Of a stretch of DNA of 37,796 bases, positions 18,692 through 27,008 are shown piece after piece. Within the stretch, counting starts at the first letter, position 1. The number at the start of each line of letters is the position of its first letter. Made by a program: the position numbers and the translations under genes. Source of the DNA: Eubacteriales bacterium (GTDB lineage: Bacteria > Bacillota > Clostridia > Lachnospirales > Lachnospiraceae); assembly GCA_030533235.1 (NCBI GenBank), contig JAUNJN010000023.1:1-37796 (forward strand). Reading direction: 5' to 3'. The notes beneath the pieces are model-generated. The model was given only the letters and a program-made list of their open reading frames with translations, searched no databases and was not told the DNA's origin.

Positions 18692-19216
18692 TTATTCTCC
18701 CTCATACTGAATAACAGATGCGATATCATATCCTTCTAACAGCTTGCGTCCGCCAAGATCCGTAAGCTCAATCAAGAAAATCATCTTCACAACCTCTCCA
18801 CCAAGCTCCTCGATAAGCTTTGCTGCAGCCTCAATCGTACCTCCAGTTGCAATCAGATCGTCGACAAGTACAACCCGCGTCCCCGGCTTGATTGCATCCT
18901 TGTGAATTTCAATTGTCGCAGAACCATATTCCAAATCGTAGCTGCGCTCAATTGTCTCTCTCGGGAGCTTTCCCTTTTTCCGAACAAGGACAAGACCTTT
19001 GTTATTCTTATATGCAAGTGGTGCACCAAATATGAACCCACGTGATTCCGTGCCGGCAATGATGTCATAATCCACACCATCTAACTGCGCATCCAATGCC
19101 TCGATGGCAAGATGAAAACCTTCCGCATTCTCTGTTACTCCCGTTACATCTCGAAATATTATGCCCTCTTTCGGAAAATCCGGGATGCTTATCACATAGT
19201 CCTTTACATTTTTCAT
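18692..19216 (-). CDS. apt: Adenine phosphoribosyltransferase
   Basis: A 174-aa enzyme converting adenine and PRPP to AMP in purine salvage. Diagnostic segments are SIPDFPKEGIIFRDVTG near the N-terminus, IAGTESRGFIFGAPLAY, and the PRPP-binding loop VVLVDDLIATGGTIEAA. Length fits the family (170-183 aa). Seven extra codons lie upstream in frame, but the ATG at 19216 has GGAG 7 nt before it. The gene follows recJ by 37 nt and precedes relA by 53 nt in the same direction, the conserved recJ-apt-relA order of Firmicutes. Confidence 0.96.
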   Translation of the reverse strand: MKNVKDYVISIPDFPKEGIIFRDVTGVTENAEGFHLAIEALDAQLDGVDYDIIAGTESRGFIFGAPLAYKNNKGLVLVRKKGKLPRETIERSYDLEYGSATIEIHKDAIKPGTRVVLVDDLIATGGTIEAAAKLIEELGGEVVKMIFLIELTDLGGRKLLEGYDIASVIQYEGE

Positions 19217-19253
19217 ATGCATGCTCCTCTCTGTCAAATCAAAATCATCGTCC

Positions 19254-21074
19254 TCAGACTTGCGATTTGCGATAACAAATCGGCTTCACCTGTAAAATAT
19301 TTCTCCCCCGATACGAATTAATCGCAGGATAATACGCAACATCCAAACATACATTGTTTGGTAAACCTTTTAACATTCTATCACATTCTTCGTCGTTAAA
19401 CCACATTTTTATATTGCAAAGAAACTCTTTTGCATGAAAATCGACACCTTCCGTCGTAAACCCCTGTTCATCCATAAATTGCAGTCTGATATACTGCCCA
19501 TCTGAGCCGAACTGCTCTGCTGACTTGATTCGAAGCCTTGCCTGACCAAAGGTCGGTTTTTCATTTGCTTTTCCAAACGGTTCCAACTGTTCCAGATCTC
19601 GTACAAGCTTCGTTGATATATAAGACATCGGCATCGCAACATCCAGCTGTACAACCGGTGTGAAAACATCTGCATCGGCATGAAGCTTCGCATTTAACTG
19701 ACTACGTAACGCATCGACATCCTGCTTTCGTAACGTAACACCGGCAGCAAGTGCGTGACCACCGAATTTTATAAGAAGCTCGCTGCATTCCTGCAATGCA
19801 TCATAAAGGTGATAACCTTCAATGGAGCGTCCGGAACCTTTCACATGCGCCATTTCACTCTCTGACGAGCGTGTATCAGCATCTTCCTCGGTCTCTTCTC
19901 TTGCATCCGTCAGCACGATTGCAGGACGGTAATATTTTTCCTTCAGTTTCCCTGCGACTATTCCGGCAAGGCTCTCATGCAGCTTTGGCATATAAACAAC
20001 CAGGATTTTGTCATCATCATAGTGCTCTTCCACAAGGGCAATCGCCTGAGAAGCCCCCTCCTCGGTCATCGCCTTGCGTATTGTATTTTGTTCCACCATC
20101 CGACACGCCATCCGGTATGCCTCTGCCGGATCCTCCGAGAAAAATAGCGCCAGACTATCATTTGCATCACCAAGACGTCCCATTGCATTGATGCACGGTC
20201 CCAGAATAAATCCAAAATGATAGGAGCTTATTTCTTTGTCAACAAGCTCGGTTGCGCGAAGCAGGGCTCTCATTCCTATATTATTGGTCTGTTTGATTGT
20301 TGCTAATCCATGTCGCACAAAAATACGGTTTTCGTCGGTCAGATCCATAATGTCACACACTGTTGCAAGTGCAACAAACGGTACATACATTTCATCCGCA
20401 TCAAACGTCTTTTCCATACGCTCGTACAACGCCTGCAAAAACTTATACGCAACTGCAGTACCGCACAGCCCCTTAAACGGATAGCTGCAATCCTTCCGGT
20501 GAATGTCAACCACCGCATCCGCCGGCACAAGATGATATGTATGGGTTCCATCCTCTGCTGTCTCATACGGAACCATATGGTGATCCGTCACAATGACCGT
20601 CATGTCATAGCTTTTTGCAAGCGCAACTGCATCAAATGCCGAAATGCCGTTATCGCAGGTGATTATCGTTTGGACGCCGTCTTCATGCGCCTCCTCAATC
20701 AATCTCGTATTCATGCCATATCCATCTTTTACCCGATGCGGAATTTTGCACGAAACATTGGCACCCAGTCGTCTTAATCCATCGGTCAGGACAAAGCCGG
20801 ACATCACACCATCCACATCATAATCCGCAATCACTCGAATCTTTTCTCCATGCGCAATTGCCTTCTGCATAAGGTATGTTCCCTTATCCATATCTGCCAT
20901 AAGCCTTGGACTATGCAAATCGGACATCGTTCCGTTTAGATATCGATAAATATCTGCATCCTCTATAATATCCCGATTACGAATCACACGCGCGACAACC
21001 GGATCGATATGATATTTCTCTGCAATCGCGTTAAAATCTGCCCGTTTTGCATACACAGACCACTTCGTTTCCAT
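19254..21074 (-). CDS. recJ: Single-stranded-DNA-specific exonuclease RecJ
   Basis: A 606-aa DHH-family nuclease that digests single-stranded DNA 5' to 3' in recombination and repair. The DHH domain carries IADYDVDGVMSG near residue 81, TCDNGISAFDAV and VTDHHMVPYE. The DHHA1 domain contains GSGRSIEGYHLYDALQEC and IKFGGHALAAGVTL, and an OB-type domain follows to the end. Length is similar to E. coli RecJ (577) and shorter than B. subtilis RecJ (786), so it lacks the long C-terminal extension of the latter. An AAGGAG site lies 7 nt before the ATG. A 20-residue acidic stretch (EETEEDADTRSSESE) near residue 390 looks like a surface insert. Confidence 0.94.
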   Translation of the reverse strand: METKWSVYAKRADFNAIAEKYHIDPVVARVIRNRDIIEDADIYRYLNGTMSDLHSPRLMADMDKGTYLMQKAIAHGEKIRVIADYDVDGVMSGFVLTDGLRRLGANVSCKIPHRVKDGYGMNTRLIEEAHEDGVQTIITCDNGISAFDAVALAKSYDMTVIVTDHHMVPYETAEDGTHTYHLVPADAVVDIHRKDCSYPFKGLCGTAVAYKFLQALYERMEKTFDADEMYVPFVALATVCDIMDLTDENRIFVRHGLATIKQTNNIGMRALLRATELVDKEISSYHFGFILGPCINAMGRLGDANDSLALFFSEDPAEAYRMACRMVEQNTIRKAMTEEGASQAIALVEEHYDDDKILVVYMPKLHESLAGIVAGKLKEKYYRPAIVLTDAREETEEDADTRSSESEMAHVKGSGRSIEGYHLYDALQECSELLIKFGGHALAAGVTLRKQDVDALRSQLNAKLHADADVFTPVVQLDVAMPMSYISTKLVRDLEQLEPFGKANEKPTFGQARLRIKSAEQFGSDGQYIRLQFMDEQGFTTEGVDFHAKEFLCNIKMWFNDEECDRMLKGLPNNVCLDVAYYPAINSYRGRNILQVKPICYRKSQV

Positions 21075-21097
21075 TCAAATCTCCTTTTACGCAGAAA

Positions 21098-21121
21098 GCG
21101 GTCATCCGTCAGGACAACCGC
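21098..21121 (-). terminator. Stem-loop between secDF and recJ
   Basis: On the minus strand GCGGTTGTCC and GGATGACCGC can form a 10-bp stem with two G-U pairs and a TGAC tetraloop. Only three T follow. It sits in the 71-nt gap between secDF and recJ and may be a weak terminator or an mRNA-stabilising 3' structure. Confidence 0.35.
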
Positions 21122-21145
21122 CATCTACTTATATGTGTAAGTTTT

Positions 21146-23344
21146 TTATGCTTCTTTTTTCTTTGTAAGCTTTCTCATATAGAACCACAACGGACCTGTA
21201 ATACATACCGAAGAATATGCACCACAAACAATACCTGCCATCAGAGTAAATGTAAACTCCTTCAAAGAAGCTACACCCATGATAAACAATACGAGTACCA
21301 TGACAAATGTTGTAAGAGATGTATAAATCGTTCTCGTAAATGTCTGCGCAATACTTGTATTTACAATCTTTTCAACACCATCACGCTTGTCCATAGTCTT
21401 AAGGTTCTCACGAATACGATCAAAGATAATAATCGTCGCGTTGATGGAATAACCAACGATTGTAAGCATACATGCGATGAATGTATTACCAACGGAAAGT
21501 CTTGCAATCGCATAAATCGCAAATACCACCATAACGTCATGTACCAATGCAATCACCGCAGATGCACCGAACTTTACATCAGAGAATCGAACTGCAATGT
21601 AAATCAACATAAGAACTGATGCAATGATAATCGCAATTATCGCATCCTTACGCATCTCATTACTGATCGTTGAACTGATACTCTGAGAAGAAATCTCAGA
21701 CACCTCAAAATTATCACGAATTGCATTTTCAAAGTTTGCAGCCTCACCGGACTCCTCATTTAACTGTCTTGTCTTAAAGATAACCTGATTTGTTCCTTCA
21801 ACCGTCTGAATCTGAATCTCAGAAGCAGAAATATCGGTTGCGTCTGTAATTACCGGTATAATTTCCTTTTCAGCCTGCTCTAAATTATATTCCCTGTCAA
21901 AGGTTACGGTTGTCGAAGTACCGCCTGTAAACTCCAGACTGTAATTGAGCGCACTGCCCTTGCCTGACTTGTTAATTGGAAGGAATACAAGACCGGCGAT
22001 AATGACTGCAAGCGATACGAAAAAGCAAACCTTTGCATTTTTAACAAAATTGTGAACCTTCGGTTCCTTTGCCTTTCCAAAGAATTTTGGATTCACAATT
22101 CCCAAATCAACGACTGCATTCAAAAGAACCTTTGTGATGACAAGTGCTGTGAACATGGAAAGAACAATACCAATCATGAGTGTTGTTGCAAAGCCCTTGA
22201 TACTACCTGTTCCAAGCTTCATTAAAACAAATGCAGCAATCAGGGTCGTGATATTACCATCTAAAATTGCGGAAAGTGCCTTCTTGAAGCCGGCTGTTAC
22301 GGCATTACGCACACCGCTTCCTGCTCCGATTTCTTCCTTGATACGTGTAAAGATAATAACGTTAGCGTCAACCGCCATACCGATGGAAAGGATAATACCT
22401 GCAAGTCCCGGTAATGTAAGTGTAATACTGCGAACACTTAAGATTAATAACAATAAGATAATATATGCGGCAAGTGCAACTGCTGCAACAAATCCCGGTA
22501 CAAGATAAATCACAATCATGAGTACGCATACAATTGCAAGACCGATGGCACCCGCCTTAAGGGAAGTAGAAACCGCTTCCTGACCAAGCTTTGCTCCTAC
22601 AATGTTGTACTGGAGAAGCTCCATCTCAAGAGGAAGTGCACCAATCTTGATTGTGCTTGCCAAGCGCTCCGCCTCTTCATATGTGCTAATCTTATTGATG
22701 ACTGCATCACCACCGGAAATCTTATCCTGTACTTCCGGAGCACTCGCGATTTCGCCATCATAGATAATATAAATCGGTTTACCGATATTGGCACCGGTTG
22801 CCTCCTCAAACTTCTTTGCACCCTCATCCGTAAATACAAGCTGTACGACATTATCCTTCACTGTCCCGCTGTTATCAACACCTGCAGATGCATCCTTAAC
22901 ATCTGCACCGGTCAGGATAACCTCATATGGGAGCCCCTGTTCACGCAAGGTTTCATTCTCGACATCGATAAACTCCAAAGTACCCTGCATACCGAGCTGT
23001 TCCAAAATCTCATATGCATCATTTTTAGATGTATCAAGCGGAATCTCGATAGTGATACGCTCATCATTTTTGCCCTCTGTGTAAACTTCACCCTCTGAGC
23101 TGATCGCATCAACTCTTCGCTGCAGCTTATCGAGTGTTGCATTAATCTCTTCCTTGGATGGATTTGGTGTTGTTATCTCGTAAGTAACAGACAAACCACC
23201 TTGCAAATCAAGACCAAGCGGAATGTTCTTCGCCTTACCTACGTGCTCCTTGTCTACACCGTTCATTGCCATGAAAATGCCGCCTGCCATAAGCAAAACG
23301 AATACGAGTAATGACAATATAGCTTTTCTTTTTGCTTCTTTCAT
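21146..23344 (-). CDS. secDF: Fused protein translocase subunits SecD and SecF
   Basis: A 732-aa single-chain SecDF, an RND-type partner of SecYEG that uses the proton gradient to assist late stages of export. The SecD half begins with a membrane segment (about 8-27) and the D1 motif LGLDLQGG, followed by a large extracellular domain and a block of five membrane helices with GMAVDANVIIFTRIKEE. The SecF half starts with another helix (about 440-460), carries YSLEFTGGTSTTVTF, and ends with five helices including VGYSINATIIIFDRIREN. The fused form is typical of Bacilli and many Clostridia. An AAGGAGAG site precedes the ATG. The scfB stop is only 2 nt upstream. Confidence 0.96.
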   Translation of the reverse strand: MKEAKRKAILSLLVFVLLMAGGIFMAMNGVDKEHVGKAKNIPLGLDLQGGLSVTYEITTPNPSKEEINATLDKLQRRVDAISSEGEVYTEGKNDERITIEIPLDTSKNDAYEILEQLGMQGTLEFIDVENETLREQGLPYEVILTGADVKDASAGVDNSGTVKDNVVQLVFTDEGAKKFEEATGANIGKPIYIIYDGEIASAPEVQDKISGGDAVINKISTYEEAERLASTIKIGALPLEMELLQYNIVGAKLGQEAVSTSLKAGAIGLAIVCVLMIVIYLVPGFVAAVALAAYIILLLLILSVRSITLTLPGLAGIILSIGMAVDANVIIFTRIKEEIGAGSGVRNAVTAGFKKALSAILDGNITTLIAAFVLMKLGTGSIKGFATTLMIGIVLSMFTALVITKVLLNAVVDLGIVNPKFFGKAKEPKVHNFVKNAKVCFFVSLAVIIAGLVFLPINKSGKGSALNYSLEFTGGTSTTVTFDREYNLEQAEKEIIPVITDATDISASEIQIQTVEGTNQVIFKTRQLNEESGEAANFENAIRDNFEVSEISSQSISSTISNEMRKDAIIAIIIASVLMLIYIAVRFSDVKFGASAVIALVHDVMVVFAIYAIARLSVGNTFIACMLTIVGYSINATIIIFDRIRENLKTMDKRDGVEKIVNTSIAQTFTRTIYTSLTTFVMVLVLFIMGVASLKEFTFTLMAGIVCGAYSSVCITGPLWFYMRKLTKKKEA

Positions 23345-23346
23345 AA

Positions 23347-24729
23347 CTACTCTCCTTCTTCAATGTCGGCCAACGCCGCTTTTATCATAATTGCGCATTC
23401 TACACGTTTCTGCTGCAATTTGCATCCGATATCATAGGCATCATTAATCGTGCCATGGAACTGATAGGAATTTGCCGCACAACCGCCACTGCAATAAAAT
23501 CTTGCAAAGCAATCCTTGCATTTGTCCTTTGCATAAACGTTGCAAAGCTTAAATTCATCCACGATATCCGTACGCTTAATGCCGTTATATATATCTCCGA
23601 GCTTGAATTCCTCTGTACCGACAAACTGATGACACGGATACAACTCTCCTGTCGGCGTAACTGCCAGATACTCTGTGCCGGAGCCACATCCTGATAATCG
23701 TTTGTACACACACGGTCCGCCGTTTAAGTCTAACATATAGTGGAAAAATGTAACCGGTTTACCATGCTTATGACGCTCGATAATATCAAGTGCAAGCTTG
23801 TCATATTCTTCGCAGATACGATCAATGTCCTCCTCCCGTATCGCATAAGAATTACAGTCCGGAGTAACAACCGGCTCAATGGAAATCTCTTTAAATCCAA
23901 GATCCGCCATATGCTTGAAATCCTCTGTAAAGTCGAGGTTGTTGCGGGTAAAAGTACCTCTTACGTAATAGCTTTTGTCCCCACGCCTTGAAACAAACTC
24001 CTGAAACTTCGGGACAACCACATCATAGCTGCCCTTACCGTTTCGAGTCGGGCGCATCAAATCATGAATTTCCTTACGTCCATCCAAACTAAGCACAACA
24101 TTGGAAATCTCACGATTGCAAAACTCAATCACATCGTCATTTAACAACACCCCGTTTGTTGTCAACGTAAATCGGAAGTTTTTTCCGGCTTCCTTTTCGC
24201 GCATACGACCATATGCCACGATTTCCTTTACAACGTCGAAATTCATCAACGGCTCTCCGCCAAAGAAATCAACCTCGAGGTTTACACGATTACCGGAGTT
24301 CTCTATCAAAAAGTCAAGGGCGCGCTTACCAACCTCAAGGGTCATCAGCTCACGCTTTTGTCCATGATATTCACCCTCATCCGCAAAGCAGTACTGACAG
24401 GCAAGATTGCAATCATGTGCAATATGAAGACACAACGCCTTGACAACTGTTTTTCTTTTTTTGAAATCAATAATAATATCCTTGTAGACATCTTCCGTAA
24501 AAAGCTGACCACTCTCGGCAAGCTCCTTAATATCCGAATAAGCATCCTCGATGTCCGCATCCGAATACAAATCCTTGTACTTGCTTCTGATTGCTGCCGC
24601 AATCTCTGATTTGTCGTGCTCCTCATACATGGCGATCATGTCATAAACCAAATCGTCAACAACATGCACGGAACCACTGCATACATCAAGTACAATGTTA
24701 TATCCATTGTTTTTATACTGGTGTACCAC
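23347..24729 (-). CDS. scfB: SCIFF peptide radical SAM maturase
   Basis: A 460-aa radical SAM/SPASM enzyme that installs a thioether crosslink in the SCIFF peptide encoded just upstream. A RiPP-recognition-type region occupies about 1-85 (MVHQYKNNGYNIVLDV). The 4Fe-4S cluster ligands are Cys107, Cys111 and Cys114 in CNLACQYC. The C-terminal SPASM region shows CGSGTEYLAVTPTGELYPC and a cysteine-rich stretch ending DCFARFYCSGGC for two auxiliary clusters. The open frame runs 35 codons further upstream, but the GTG at 24729 has AAGGAG 10 nt before it and matches the family's N-terminus. The homologue from Clostridium thermocellum (CteB) forms a Cys-Thr thioether, so the same chemistry is expected. 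Confidence 0.95.
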   Translation of the reverse strand: MVHQYKNNGYNIVLDVCSGSVHVVDDLVYDMIAMYEEHDKSEIAAAIRSKYKDLYSDADIEDAYSDIKELAESGQLFTEDVYKDIIIDFKKRKTVVKALCLHIAHDCNLACQYCFADEGEYHGQKRELMTLEVGKRALDFLIENSGNRVNLEVDFFGGEPLMNFDVVKEIVAYGRMREKEAGKNFRFTLTTNGVLLNDDVIEFCNREISNVVLSLDGRKEIHDLMRPTRNGKGSYDVVVPKFQEFVSRRGDKSYYVRGTFTRNNLDFTEDFKHMADLGFKEISIEPVVTPDCNSYAIREEDIDRICEEYDKLALDIIERHKHGKPVTFFHYMLDLNGGPCVYKRLSGCGSGTEYLAVTPTGELYPCHQFVGTEEFKLGDIYNGIKRTDIVDEFKLCNVYAKDKCKDCFARFYCSGGCAANSYQFHGTINDAYDIGCKLQQKRVECAIMIKAALADIEEGE

Positions 24730-24758
24730 GATAAATATGCTCCTTTTAATAACGCAAC

Positions 24759-24792
24759 AAAAGAGGACTATCTGAGGATGGTCCCCTTTTTT
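24759..24792 (-). terminator. Hairpin between scfA and scfB (attenuator or mRNA-processing stem)
   Basis: On the minus strand AAAAGGGGAC (24790-24781) pairs with GTCCTCTTTT (24768-24759), a 10-bp stem with one G-U pair and a 12-nt loop. It lies between the short peptide gene and its maturase. Only four T end the stem on the minus strand, so partial read-through is likely. On the plus strand it is followed by six T. Confidence 0.55.
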
Positions 24793-24863
24793 CTTTGCAT
24801 TATGTATAAAATACGATACTGCACTGTGTAACACAGTTTACATAAAATGTAATTCAAATGAAA

Positions 24864-25004
24864 TTACTTCTGCTCGCAGCTCTGATTACCAACTGTACAA
24901 GAAGTCTTGCAAGCTGACTGACAAGAAGTCTGGCACTCGCCACATCCACCCTTAACTACTGTGTTCTTTAATGTCTTCTGTGTTAAAGTCTTAATTCTCT
25001 TCAT
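24864..25004 (-). CDS. scfA: SCIFF (six-cysteine) ranthipeptide precursor
   Basis: A 46-aa peptide with a basic leader, MKRIKTLTQKTLKNTVV, and a core with exactly six cysteines in the last 26 residues, including the highly conserved CQTSCQSACKTSCTVGNQSC. This is the near-universal clostridial SCIFF signature (SCIFF: six cysteines in forty-five residues). The ATG at 25004 gives the right leader and lies 9 nt behind GGAG. A second ATG two codons upstream is too close to that site. The radical SAM maturase follows about 135 nt downstream. The product is a ranthipeptide. A quorum-sensing-like signalling role has been reported in some clostridia, but none can be shown from this sequence. Confidence 0.95.
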   Translation of the reverse strand: MKRIKTLTQKTLKNTVVKGGCGECQTSCQSACKTSCTVGNQSCEQK

Positions 25005-25040
25005 CGTCATCTTCTCCGTTCTTAAAATTCTACTTATCGC

Positions 25041-25049
25041 ATTATAGCA
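25041..25049 (-). promoter_or_regulatory. Extended -10 promoter of scfA
   Basis: On the minus strand TGCTATAAT forms an extended -10 element about 37 nt before the scfA start codon. No convincing -35 box is seen at 17 nt, as is usual for extended -10 promoters. It separates scfA transcription from the upstream TIGR04086 gene. Confidence 0.5.
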
Positions 25050-25077
25050 TACTTCTTTAGGAAATAAAAGCATTTTT

Positions 25078-25440
25078 TCAACGAATCATACCGCCGAACA
25101 TACCGCCACCGAGACAAAGGAAAAATGTGGATATTCCATTATCGACAAGTCCTGCGCAGCCCTTGTTTACAATGATGGAGATTGTGAACAAAAGCAGCGC
25201 ATAGAGTGCCCCTGAAAGACATCCCCACAAATACTTCTTTGACTGCATATGTCCGCCCGCCACAAACCCGGAAACTGCAGACGCAACTATGTACAAAATC
25301 GTGATTCCGAATTCAACCGTTCGCACCTTCCAGCCGAACTTATACATACATAATGCCAATATCAGGAGCAAAATCCCGGTCACTGCATAAGCAACAATCA
25401 GAGCCATGAGTAGCCCTGCCATATGTCTTGTACCCGACAA
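25078..25440 (-). CDS. TIGR04086-type four-helix membrane protein
   Basis: A 120-aa integral membrane protein with four predicted helices and glycine-rich turns (SAVSGFVAGGHMQSKK, GGGMFGGMIR at the end). Size, topology and location next to SCIFF and SecDF fit the TIGR04086 family, which is of unknown function. Start choice is uncertain. The TTG at 25440 has GGAGGG at an ideal 8 nt. The open frame could instead begin at a GTG (25458), or at an ATG (25422) without a visible ribosome binding site. The stop is 73 nt before the scfA start. A role in export or handling of the SCIFF peptide is only a guess from neighbourhood. Confidence 0.82.
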   Translation of the reverse strand: MSGTRHMAGLLMALIVAYAVTGILLLILALCMYKFGWKVRTVEFGITILYIVASAVSGFVAGGHMQSKKYLWGCLSGALYALLLFTISIIVNKGCAGLVDNGISTFFLCLGGGMFGGMIR

Positions 25441-25493
25441 AAACAAAACCCTCCACACAGGCTTTTTACTATCCTATGTCGGAGGACTTCATT

Positions 25494-26666
25494 TTATCCC
25501 TGTATTTCTCCGGCTTTTTTCAACGCCGTCTTTGTAATAATCGGACCAATTAACTCATATACTACAACACCGCAAAGGACAATCGTGCGAATCTTGGATC
25601 CATATTCCGGCAACGAGCTTGCTGCCGAGGTTGCAAGACCAATCGCAACACCCTCCTGCGGAACAAGTGTGAATCCGAGCCATTTGCTGACAATTTTCGG
25701 TGCCTTTGAAATCCTTGCTCCAAGCCAGGAGCCGACCCACTTGCCTATTACACGACCAATTACATAAACAACACCTACCACTCCAACGGACGTAATAATT
25801 GTCACGTCCAAGGATGCACCCGAAATAATAAAGAACATCATATAAATCGGAGGTGTGATACGATCAAGCGGTTCATATATTTTCTCACGATACCGTGACA
25901 AATTGACAAACACAAGACTTTGCATCATGCATGCAAGCAAGGATGAAAACCCAAGCAGATCCGATACGCCGACACAAAGACAAATCATCATGATTGTGAT
26001 AGCCAGCCGGTTCCCGCGTCCGGTATAAAACTTTACGGCATATACCATAACAAGGCCCAGTATTGCGCCAAACGCAAGACCTCCGATAATTTCAATAAAC
26101 GGATCCATCAAAAGCTTTCCTATCGGAGCGCTCCCGTGAGAGCTTATGACATTCGCTGCCGCCATGGAAAGTCCAAACGCGAGGAGCGCCACCGCATCAT
26201 CAAGTGCCACAACCGGCAAAAGTGTTCTTGTTACCGGACCCTTTGCCTTGTACTGTTTTACAATCATAAGCGTCGATGCAGCAGCTGTCGCGGACGCAAT
26301 CGCTCCCATTGCAAGTGCAAACGTCACATCATAGCCAAGCAAGAGCAAAATTGTATCAACAACCATTACCGCGCCAAGACCTTCCAGTACACCAATAACA
26401 ATCGGTGCCTTACCGACCTTTCGCAGGAAGCTTATTTTAAATTCCGCACCTATCGAAAACGCAATACATCCAAGTGCAAATTCCGTGATAATGGACATGC
26501 TGTTTAACAAATCCTCCGAAAACACTTTAAGGCAATGCGGTCCGAGAAGTAAGCCAATTACGAGATAGCCCGTAACATTTGGCAGCTTTAGTACTTTAAC
26601 AACCTTGCCCGCAAGAAGCGCCGCAACGAGCATGATTGCAATATATGTTAGTGTATTCAACTCCAT
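25494..26666 (-). CDS. Cation:proton antiporter, CPA2 family
   Basis: A 390-aa membrane protein with roughly 11-12 helices and the layout of KefB/NapA-like sodium or potassium/proton exchangers. It starts LTYIAIMLVAALLAGKVVKV and has GYLVIGLLLGPH and the core-helix segment PVVALDDAVALLAFGLSMA, whose Asp-Asp pair is the expected ion-binding site. The C-terminal half contains GFTLVPQEGVAIGLATSAA. It stops right after the membrane domain, so it lacks the cytoplasmic TrkA-N/RCK domain of Kef systems. The PII-like gene ends 2 nt before this start, suggesting that the small protein takes the regulatory part. Ion specificity (Na+ or K+) cannot be told. Confidence 0.92.
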   Translation of the reverse strand: MELNTLTYIAIMLVAALLAGKVVKVLKLPNVTGYLVIGLLLGPHCLKVFSEDLLNSMSIITEFALGCIAFSIGAEFKISFLRKVGKAPIVIGVLEGLGAVMVVDTILLLLGYDVTFALAMGAIASATAAASTLMIVKQYKAKGPVTRTLLPVVALDDAVALLAFGLSMAAANVISSHGSAPIGKLLMDPFIEIIGGLAFGAILGLVMVYAVKFYTGRGNRLAITIMMICLCVGVSDLLGFSSLLACMMQSLVFVNLSRYREKIYEPLDRITPPIYMMFFIISGASLDVTIITSVGVVGVVYVIGRVIGKWVGSWLGARISKAPKIVSKWLGFTLVPQEGVAIGLATSAASSLPEYGSKIRTIVLCGVVVYELIGPIITKTALKKAGEIQG

Positions 26667-26668
26667 CT

Positions 26669-27007
26669 CTATGCCCCCAAGCCCTCAACAAATGTAACCG
26701 GCACGGCAAACATAATACCTGTGTTTGGCTGCTCCAATCCCACGATTTCATGAATCACTTTTTTTGCGCGTTCCATTTCCTCATCGCTCATAACAAACAA
26801 CATCGTTTTGACAACCTCATTGTCGTCATCGTCAGCCAGAATTGACTTCAACATGCCAAATATCGGAAGGTCATCCATCTTCTCAATCACACTCGCCATG
26901 CCAACACCATCTAAAATGGTTCCGCCATGAACACCTTCCTCAGCAAGACCTTTACAAATATCAGCTACAAGCTCTGCTTTTTTTAAAATCACAACCAATA
27001 AATTCAT
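26669..27007 (-). CDS. PII-like small regulatory protein paired with antiporter
   Basis: A 112-aa soluble protein with PII-like features: a first strand MNLLVVILKK, a helix, a VHGGTILDGVGMAS segment, a long loop region (about 45-68) with an acidic patch ADDDDNE, and a strand KTMLFVMSD, helix and GIMFAVPVTFVEG at the end. Length equals GlnB/GlnK (112 aa), but the uridylylation Tyr and the canonical GlnB signatures are absent, so it belongs with PII-like proteins rather than true nitrogen PII. The ATG at 27007 has GGAGG upstream within the end of the HAD gene. It sits directly before the antiporter, so control of that transporter by a bound small ligand is plausible (inference). Confidence 0.75.
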   Translation of the reverse strand: MNLLVVILKKAELVADICKGLAEEGVHGGTILDGVGMASVIEKMDDLPIFGMLKSILADDDDNEVVKTMLFVMSDEEMERAKKVIHEIVGLEQPNTGIMFAVPVTFVEGLGA

Positions 27008-27008
27008 T

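Noticed and set aside
22134-22508. Plus-strand open frame inside secDF, and similar long open frames opposite rlmD, mutS2 and relA
   Set aside because: They lie antisense to well-conserved genes, have no family features and no ribosome binding site context.
24730-24834. Longer N-terminus of the SCIFF maturase
   Set aside because: It would cover the scfA-scfB hairpin and lacks a ribosome binding site. The GTG at 24729 fits the family start.
24864-25073. 69-aa version of the SCIFF precursor
   Set aside because: The extra N-terminal residues include the promoter -10 region. The 46-aa form matches the family.
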